Assembly (NCBI GenBank): GCA_017302355.1
Contig: JAFLDQ010000062.1
Location: forward strand, 1-18,345
Reading direction: 5' to 3'
Length of the DNA stretch: 18,345 nt
DNA from: Dechloromonas sp.
GTDB lineage: Bacteria; Pseudomonadota; Gammaproteobacteria; Burkholderiales; Rhodocyclaceae
Part shown: positions 14,086 to 18,345 of the stretch, in pieces
Numbering within the stretch: the first letter of the stretch is position 1
Layout: the number at the start of each line of letters is the position of its first letter
Program-made: the position numbers and the translations under genes
The notes under the pieces: model-generated
Seen by the model: the letters and a program-made list of their open reading frames with translations, nothing else
Databases searched by the model: none
Told to the model about the DNA's origin: nothing

Positions 14086-15480
14086 CTACGCGTCGCTTCT
14101 GCTCTCGATGGCGCCGTCGGCAATGGCGGCGACGAGCTGGGCGTGATCGCGGTCGTTCTGGTCGGCATAGCGAAAGGCGAAGTCCTTGATCGCTTGGGCG
14201 AACTTGTCCCCTTTGCCGATGTAGCCGCTGATCGCGGCGGGGTCCGCGGTGCGGGCATGGGCCCTGGCGAGAGCCTCGCCGCAAACGGTGGCGACCTCGA
14301 CCAGGTAGGGGGCGACGAGTCCGATGCTCGGGATGATCTTCATGTCGCGGAACTGGCGCACATAGTAGTCCCGTCCGTGCAGCGAGCCCCAGCCGACGAA
14401 GATGTCGGTGGCGCTCTGCAGGGCCCGCTTTCCCCGGATCACCCGCTCGCCATGGTTTTCGTGGCGGCTCGGCCGGGTGTGCGCCTCGTACACCGAGGCA
14501 GCCGCCTGCTTGACCTGGAGGAACAGCGGATCGTCGCCGCTGCGACCCTCGAGCAACACCAGATAGACGCGCATGCCGACACTGCCGACACCGACGACCT
14601 GGCGCACCACATCGACCAGCGTGAACCGGTCGAACAGACCCCGGAGGTTCTCCTGCAGGGTCAGGCGATACCCGGCGAAGAACTCGTCGACGAGGTCGGC
14701 CTGCTCTTCGTCATCGATGGTGACGCGAATCGGCGGATCCTCGTCGATCCGCGGCCGGCCGTTGACCATGCTGGTGAGCTTGCCGAAGGCGCCCTCGCTC
14801 GTGCGGACCTTCGCCTCCTTCTCGATGTGGGTCGCCAGGGCGCCGCGGTCCGACGGTTCGAAGTACTTGATCAGGTGATCGACGGCGATGCGGTCGTACC
14901 AGATGTCCAGCTCGGGCGCATCGGCATATCGCCGCATGCGCTTGCGGTAGGCCGTCGCCGCCGCCACCACCGCGGCCTCGGCGACGCGCGGCTTGTTCCT
15001 GGTGGCGCGGGCCGCCACCACCAGGCTCGCCGCCAGACGCTTGAGATCCCACTCGAAGGGGCCGGGCAAGGTTTCGTCGAAGTCGCGCAGGTCGAACAGC
15101 AGGTTCCGCTCGGGCGTCGCCCAGAGTCCGAAATTGAGGACGTGGGCATCGCCGCAGAGCTGCACCTCGAGGCCGCTGTGCGGTTCCGACGCCAGGTCGG
15201 CGGCCATCACCGCGGCCGCCCCCCGGTAATAGTTCCACGGCGACACCGCCATGCGCCCGTGCCGGAGGGGCACCAGATCGGGCGCGCGAACCTCGTTCTG
15301 GCCGGTGATCGTGGCGAGCGCGTCGTGGCCGCGTGTCTTCTCGTCCCAGTGCCCCTGGGCGCCGGGCGCCACCCGTTGGCGGGCGGCCTTCCCCGCCGCT
15401 TTCCGCTCCTTGATGGTCGCGGGGAAATCGTGGAGCCGGGTCGGCGGAAGATCTGCTATCGGTCGTTTGGGTCCCGTCAT
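14086..15480 (-). CDS. DUF2252 family protein (COG4320), kinase-like fold suspected
   Basis: A 464-residue cytoplasmic protein of unknown function, near the usual family length. I chose ATG at 15480 because GAGGAA lies just upstream on the minus strand and the family N-terminus begins near there; the frame stays open to a further ATG at 15549. Family motifs are RMAVSPWNYYRGAAAVMAADL, LCGDAHVLNFG (Gly110-Gly118), LLFDLRDFDE (Asp133-Glu136), WDLKRLAASLVVAAR, and a C-terminal YVRQFRDMKIIP followed by CGEALARAHART. GDAHVLNFG and DFDE resemble the catalytic loop and metal-binding motif of aminoglycoside-phosphotransferase-like kinases (HGDxHxxN and DFD). That suggests a small-molecule kinase fold, which is inference, not established activity. 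No signal peptide or membrane segment is seen. Confidence 0.88.
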   Translation of the reverse strand: MTGPKRPIADLPPTRLHDFPATIKERKAAGKAARQRVAPGAQGHWDEKTRGHDALATITGQNEVRAPDLVPLRHGRMAVSPWNYYRGAAAVMAADLASEPHSGLEVQLCGDAHVLNFGLWATPERNLLFDLRDFDETLPGPFEWDLKRLAASLVVAARATRNKPRVAEAAVVAAATAYRKRMRRYADAPELDIWYDRIAVDHLIKYFEPSDRGALATHIEKEAKVRTSEGAFGKLTSMVNGRPRIDEDPPIRVTIDDEEQADLVDEFFAGYRLTLQENLRGLFDRFTLVDVVRQVVGVGSVGMRVYLVLLEGRSGDDPLFLQVKQAAASVYEAHTRPSRHENHGERVIRGKRALQSATDIFVGWGSLHGRDYYVRQFRDMKIIPSIGLVAPYLVEVATVCGEALARAHARTADPAAISGYIGKGDKFAQAIKDFAFRYADQNDRDHAQLVAAIADGAIESRSDA

Positions 15481-15585
15481 GGGGTTCCTCTCATGGGGTG
15501 GGCCATCTCCGCAGTCTTCAGCCGGCCGGTGACTGCTCCCGGGCGACAACGGCGGATCGGCAAAATGGAAAGATGGCCGGAATTC

Positions 15586-15625
15586 AGGGTGTCCGCCCCT
15601 GCCGGGCAGGCGGCGCCGACACCCT
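15586..15625 (-). terminator. long imperfect hairpin downstream of the 27-codon ORF
   Basis: AGGGTGTC (15586-15593) pairs exactly with GACACCCT (15618-15625). Inside, CGCC pairs with GGCG and CCTG with CAGG around a short GC loop, giving a hairpin of about 16 pairs with small bulges. On the minus strand it follows the small ORF's stop by 21 bp. It is itself followed by a T-rich run (ATCTTTCCATTTT, complement of about 15563-15575), which favours termination in that direction. As it also lies 105 bp before the DUF2252 start, it could act as an attenuator. Confidence 0.6.
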
Positions 15626-15646
15626 CGGATCGGCGAAATTGGCGCG

Positions 15647-15730
15647 TCATTCGCCGCACAGCAGGCGCATGCGGCGCTCGGCGAGCGCGGCGACGGCCAT
15701 CGGGACGGGAACGAACGGGATGCGCTTCAT
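15647..15730 (-). CDS. 27-residue small ORF with strong ribosome binding site (unrecognised; leader peptide or small protein)
   Basis: The minus strand reads ATG AAG CGC ATC, giving MKRIPFVPVPMAVAALAERR followed by MRLLCGE and a TGA stop. The Shine-Dalgarno GGAGGAAG (complement of 15734-15741) ends 3 bp before the ATG, with GGAGG at ideal distance; it is the best ribosome binding site in this half of the window. A promoter-like pair lies upstream (15773-15800) and a hairpin follows the stop. The peptide has a short hydrophobic middle (FVPVPMAVAALA) then an Arg-rich, Cys-containing tail. I do not recognise the family. A competing 90-codon frame starts at 15749 without a ribosome binding site and looks like a shadow. 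The peptide could be an independent small protein or a leader that controls DUF2252. Confidence 0.5.
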   Translation of the reverse strand: MKRIPFVPVPMAVAALAERRMRLLCGE

Positions 15731-15772
15731 TGACTTCCTCCAGCGTCATTGGATGGTGACGGTGTCGAACGG

Positions 15773-15800
15773 ATTATTGCACATTCCCGTCGCTCAACAA
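15773..15800 (-). promoter_or_regulatory. putative sigma70-type promoter for the 27-codon ORF
   Basis: On the minus strand, TTGTTG (complement of 15795-15800) and AATAAT (complement of 15773-15778) are separated by 16 bp. The -10 matches TATAAT at five of six positions and the -35 at three of six. Transcription would begin near 15766, leaving a leader of about 35 bases before the ATG at 15730. AT-rich sequence of this kind is rare in the window, which supports it. The 452-bp gap 15481-15932 otherwise holds the small ORF and hairpin described; no promoter for the plus-strand hydrolase could be defended. Confidence 0.45.
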
Positions 15801-15932
15801 CCGGGGCTCCCCTGCCCGCACGGTCAGCCACCCCGACCCCGCGGCGCGACAGACGGTTCTCAAGATCCGCGCCGATGTGCGAACATTCATGTCCATGCGG
15901 ACAATCGGTCCGCTCGATCCCGGAAACCTCTG

Positions 15933-17012
15933 ATGAATACACCCTCCGTCGCCCTGCCCTCCTACGTCAGGCTGGTCCGTCACGCCGGTTCGCGCTGGCG
16001 GCTGTGGTGGATGGACAAGCTGCTGCGCGTGGCGGTCAAGCGCGCCTTCAGATACGACGCCGAGATCCAGTTCCTGCGCGACCGCCAGGACCGGCTGGAC
16101 CTCAAGCTGACCAAGGTCGACCCGGAGATGCAGGCACAGCCCGTCGATTGCAACGGCGCCGCGGCCGAATGGCTCACCCTGCCCGAATCGCGCGGCGACA
16201 AGGTCATCTTCTACATTCACGGCGGCGCCTGGATGTTCAAGTTTCCCCGTCTGCACCATGCCATGGTGGCCAGCTGGTGCCGGCGGATCAGGGCGCGGGC
16301 GCTGATGGTCGACTACCGGCTGGCGCCGGAATTCCGTTTCCCGGCCGGCATCGACGATGTCTGGGCGGCCTGGCAATGGCTGATGGCCCTGGGAATTCCT
16401 CCCCGTGACGTCATCATCGGCGGCGACTCGGCCGGCGGCAACCTGACCCTCGCCCTGCTGCACCGGATCAAGGCGGCCGGCCAGCCGATGCCGGCATGCG
16501 CCGTCATGCTCTCGCCCTTCGTCGACTTCACGCTGAGCAGCCCGAGCATGGTGACCAACGAAAAGCGCGATCCGATGTTCTCGACGTCGGCGATGGTCGG
16601 CCTGCGCCATCACTACATCGCGCCGGAAGACATGCTGTCGCCCGATGCGTCACCGCTGTTCGGCGATTTCTCGGGGCTGCCGCCGCTGTTCTTCCAGTCC
16701 AGCGAAAGCGAAATGCTGCGCGACGACTCGCTGCGCGCCGCGGAACGGGCGCACGCGGCGGGCGTCGGCGTGGAGGTCGAACTGTGGGCCAACGTGCCGC
16801 ACGTCTTCCAGGGATTGCAGGTGCTCTCGCACGGCAAGGCGGCGCTCGAAAACATTGCCGGCTTCGTCGCCAGGCACACCGACTGGGATCGCGCGCCGCC
16901 ACCACTGCCGCAGCAGCAACCGGAACCGGGCGCGCCGACGAATGCCGGCGCGACGCTCCCGGCCGCCGGAAGCGATCAGTTCCTGCGCACGACGATGCTG
17001 CCGATCGAATAG
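15933..17012 (+). CDS. alpha/beta hydrolase, hormone-sensitive-lipase (HSL) family esterase
   Basis: A 359-residue esterase or lipase-like enzyme of the HSL group (abhydrolase_3). The oxyanion-hole motif is HGGAW (His96-Trp100), with Ala where most HSL enzymes have Gly. The nucleophile is Ser166 in GGDSAGGN. The acid position in SESEMLRDDS is Glu260, where most members have Asp. The catalytic His is His290 in VPHVFQ. The N-terminal 60 residues are basic and amphipathic (WRLWWMDKLLRVAVKRAFRY), perhaps lid- or membrane-associating; there is no clear signal peptide. The last 40 residues are Pro/Gln-rich low complexity and run 37 bp into the antisense ketoacyl synthase gene. ATG 15933 was chosen from the start of the recognisable sequence; its ribosome binding site is weak. 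The substrate is unknown. Confidence 0.88.
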   Translation: MNTPSVALPSYVRLVRHAGSRWRLWWMDKLLRVAVKRAFRYDAEIQFLRDRQDRLDLKLTKVDPEMQAQPVDCNGAAAEWLTLPESRGDKVIFYIHGGAWMFKFPRLHHAMVASWCRRIRARALMVDYRLAPEFRFPAGIDDVWAAWQWLMALGIPPRDVIIGGDSAGGNLTLALLHRIKAAGQPMPACAVMLSPFVDFTLSSPSMVTNEKRDPMFSTSAMVGLRHHYIAPEDMLSPDASPLFGDFSGLPPLFFQSSESEMLRDDSLRAAERAHAAGVGVEVELWANVPHVFQGLQVLSHGKAALENIAGFVARHTDWDRAPPPLPQQQPEPGAPTNAGATLPAAGSDQFLRTTMLPIE

Positions 17013-18097
17013 CCGGCGCCGAAACTGCAGATGACGCCGATGTCGCCCCGCTTGAGATCCTGGCTGTGGCGGTGGAAGGCGATGATCGAACCGGCCGAAG
17101 CCGTGTTGGCGAATTCGTCGAGGATGACCGGCGCCTCGTCGGCGCTGGCGTCATGACCGAGGAGGCGCCTGGCGATCAACTGATTCATCGCCAGGTTGGC
17201 CTGGTGCAGCCAGAAACGGCGCACGCCGGCCGCGGTCAGGCCAAGTCCGGCGAGCTGGCTGCCGATGTGGTCGGCGGCCAGCGGACAGACTTCCTTGAAC
17301 ACCTTGCGCCCTTCCTGGCGGAACAGCTGGTCGCGATCGTCCGGATTGCGATCCTCGCAGCGCCACAGGAAGCCGGCATTGTTGCGGATGTTGTTCGAGT
17401 AGCTCGTCGCCAGCTTGCTGCCGAGGACCTCCCAGGTGACCGCCGCCGTCGCCGCTTCGGCGCGTTCGACCACCAGCGCGGTACACACATCGCCGAAGAT
17501 GAAGTGGCAGTCGCGGTCCTTCCAGGCGAGATGGGCCGAGCAGATCTCCGGATTGACCACCAGCGCGGCGCGCGCCGATCCGCTCCGGACCGCGTTGATC
17601 GCCTGTTCGAGCGCGAAGGTTGCCGAGGAACAGGCGACGTTCATGTCGAAGGCGTAGCCGCCGGCGCCAAGTGCCCCCTGGATCTCGACCGCCATCGCCG
17701 GGTACGGGCGCTGCATGTTGGACGCGGCGCAGAGCACCATGTCGACATCGGCGGCGGCACGCCCGGCCGCTGCGAGCGCCTCGGTGGCCGCGGCCACTGC
17801 CATCTCGGCCATCAGCGACAGCGAGTTGTCCGGGCGCGCGGCGATGCGCGGGCGCATGCGCGCCGGGTCGAGGACGCCGGCCTTGTCGACGACGTAACGC
17901 TGCTTGATGCCCGAGGCCTTCTCGATGAACTCGACGCTCGATTCGGGCAGCGCGCTGACCTCGCCGACGGCGATGGCCAATGCGTTTTCCTCGTTGAAGC
18001 GCCGCGCATAGGCGTTGAAGGCGACGACCAGTTCTTCGTTGCTGATGACTTCGGGGGCGACCCAGAGGCCGGTGCCGCTGATGACTACGTTGTGCAT
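16976..18097 (-). CDS. beta-ketoacyl-ACP synthase III (FabH-like)
   Basis: A 373-residue thiolase-fold condensing enzyme, longer than canonical FabH (about 320). The catalytic triad is complete: Cys156 in NVACSSATF, His298 in FWLHQANLAMNQL, and Asn331 in EFANTASAGS. The C-terminal GDIGVICSFGAGYSIGSIVVRR is the usual glycine-rich end. The start ATG 18097 gives HNVVISGTG, the family's first strand; a GTG at 18139 would add 14 unlikely residues. The extra length lies mainly in an N-terminal insertion (about 25-75: RRFNEENALAIAVGEVSALPESSVEFIEKASGIKQRYVV), typical of a FabH subgroup widespread in proteobacteria. It may start fatty-acid chains or make a special acyl product. It stands apart from other fab genes and converges on a lipase-like gene. 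Confidence 0.92.
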   Translation of the reverse strand: MHNVVISGTGLWVAPEVISNEELVVAFNAYARRFNEENALAIAVGEVSALPESSVEFIEKASGIKQRYVVDKAGVLDPARMRPRIAARPDNSLSLMAEMAVAAATEALAAAGRAAADVDMVLCAASNMQRPYPAMAVEIQGALGAGGYAFDMNVACSSATFALEQAINAVRSGSARAALVVNPEICSAHLAWKDRDCHFIFGDVCTALVVERAEAATAAVTWEVLGSKLATSYSNNIRNNAGFLWRCEDRNPDDRDQLFRQEGRKVFKEVCPLAADHIGSQLAGLGLTAAGVRRFWLHQANLAMNQLIARRLLGHDASADEAPVILDEFANTASAGSIIAFHRHSQDLKRGDIGVICSFGAGYSIGSIVVRRN

Positions 18098-18129
18098 GGG
18101 AGAGGACCAATGAAATTGTTTAGCCGTAG

Positions 18130-18138
18130 ACGATAGCA
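18130..18138 (-). promoter_or_regulatory. possible extended -10 element upstream of the ketoacyl synthase
   Basis: The minus strand reads TGCTATCGT, an extended -10 form (TGn plus TATnnT), 33 bp before ATG 18097. No -35 box is convincing. The 120-bp gap 18098-18217 contains nothing else recognised, apart from GC-rich sequence near 18180-18215. Confidence 0.25.
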
Positions 18139-18217
18139 CAGCCCGGCTCCCTCTCCGCCGCTTTGACGCTGGCGGACCAGCCGGCGCCGCCGCCCGCGCC
18201 GACGGATCGGCCGCGGG

Positions 18218-18345
18218 TTACTTGTCCGGCACCGCGATGTGATGCCGCCGCAGCCATTCGCGATCGAGTTCCCATTTGACGTCGCTGATGCCGGGCTGGG
18301 CCAGCACGATCGCCTTCGCCTCGTCCTGCACCTGGCCCAACGTCC
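18218..18345 (-). CDS. C-terminal end of an unidentified protein (5' part outside window)
   Basis: The frame on the minus strand is open from the right edge to a TAA at 18218-18220. It gives about 41 residues ending PGISDVKWELDREWLRRHH then IAVPDK. The stretch EAKAIVLAQPGISDVKWELDREW has the shape of the last helix and strand of small alpha/beta domains in which PGV-x-DV precedes a final strand, as in DUF59/MIP18-type iron-sulfur assembly proteins or HMA-like domains. The match is too short for a family call. Same-strand position 120 bp upstream of the ketoacyl synthase allows co-transcription. Confidence 0.55.
   Translation of the reverse strand, partial: TLGQVQDEAKAIVLAQPGISDVKWELDREWLRRHHIAVPDK

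Noticed and set aside
15477..15749. 90-codon minus-strand ORF overlapping the 27-codon ORF
   Set aside because: No ribosome binding site at its ATG, Arg-rich shadow-like composition, and it reads through the terminator-like hairpin; the alternative frame with a strong Shine-Dalgarno is more credible.
14083..15759. 558-codon plus-strand ORF opposite DUF2252
   Set aside because: The opposite strand carries all conserved DUF2252 motifs; this frame looks like a codon-position shadow.
16496..18136. 546-codon plus-strand ORF opposite the ketoacyl synthase
   Set aside because: The minus strand has the full Cys-His-Asn triad and FabH motifs; the plus frame is unrelated low-complexity sequence.

Overview
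The window is GC-rich (roughly two thirds by eye) and gene-dense, with long shadow ORFs on the opposite strand. A cd1 nitrite reductase, RND efflux, a multi-subunit cation/proton antiporter and lipoproteins with typical Gram-negative signals point to a proteobacterium. The mix of families suggests a betaproteobacterium of the Rhodocyclales type (Dechloromonas/Accumulibacter-like); that placement is inferred from protein character and was not computed.

Left edge (1-~1572): the 3' part of nirS, running off the window, followed by the first two thirds of a small c-type cytochrome. The cytochrome stops resembling its family in mid-gene at about 1566-1577. From there the sequence is the signal peptide of an RND efflux adaptor that has no start codon of its own. 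Two genes are truncated at one point and codon use changes across it, so this is either a chimeric contig join or a recent deletion.

Centre-left (~1575-9780): one unbroken plus-strand chain in which every gene overlaps the next by 4-8 bases. It holds the RND adaptor, the RND pump, and a six-gene cation/proton antiporter module in the order E, F, G, a fused B, C, D. The order and the fusion match the sodium-translocating half of archaeal membrane-bound hydrogenases (mbhA-H) more closely than the classical mrpA-G operon. There is no full-length MrpA.

Centre (9899-13929, plus strand): a solute-binding protein without its permease and ATPase, a glycine-zipper outer-membrane lipoprotein, a secreted or periplasmic double-META protein, a seven-helix ceramidase-like hydrolase, a LapA-domain membrane peptide and a PLDc_N/SHOCT membrane protein. 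The theme is envelope and lipid, but no shared pathway is proven.

Right part (14036-18345): a perfect 13-bp hairpin separates these genes from a converging DUF2252 gene. Upstream of DUF2252 on the same strand lies what looks like a complete tiny transcription unit: promoter, strong ribosome binding site, 27-codon ORF and long hairpin. Then come a plus-strand HSL-type alpha/beta hydrolase and a minus-strand ketoacyl-ACP synthase III, whose 3' ends overlap by 37 bp, and the C-terminal end of another minus-strand gene at the right edge.

No rRNA, tRNA, CRISPR array, insertion sequence or phage gene was recognised.
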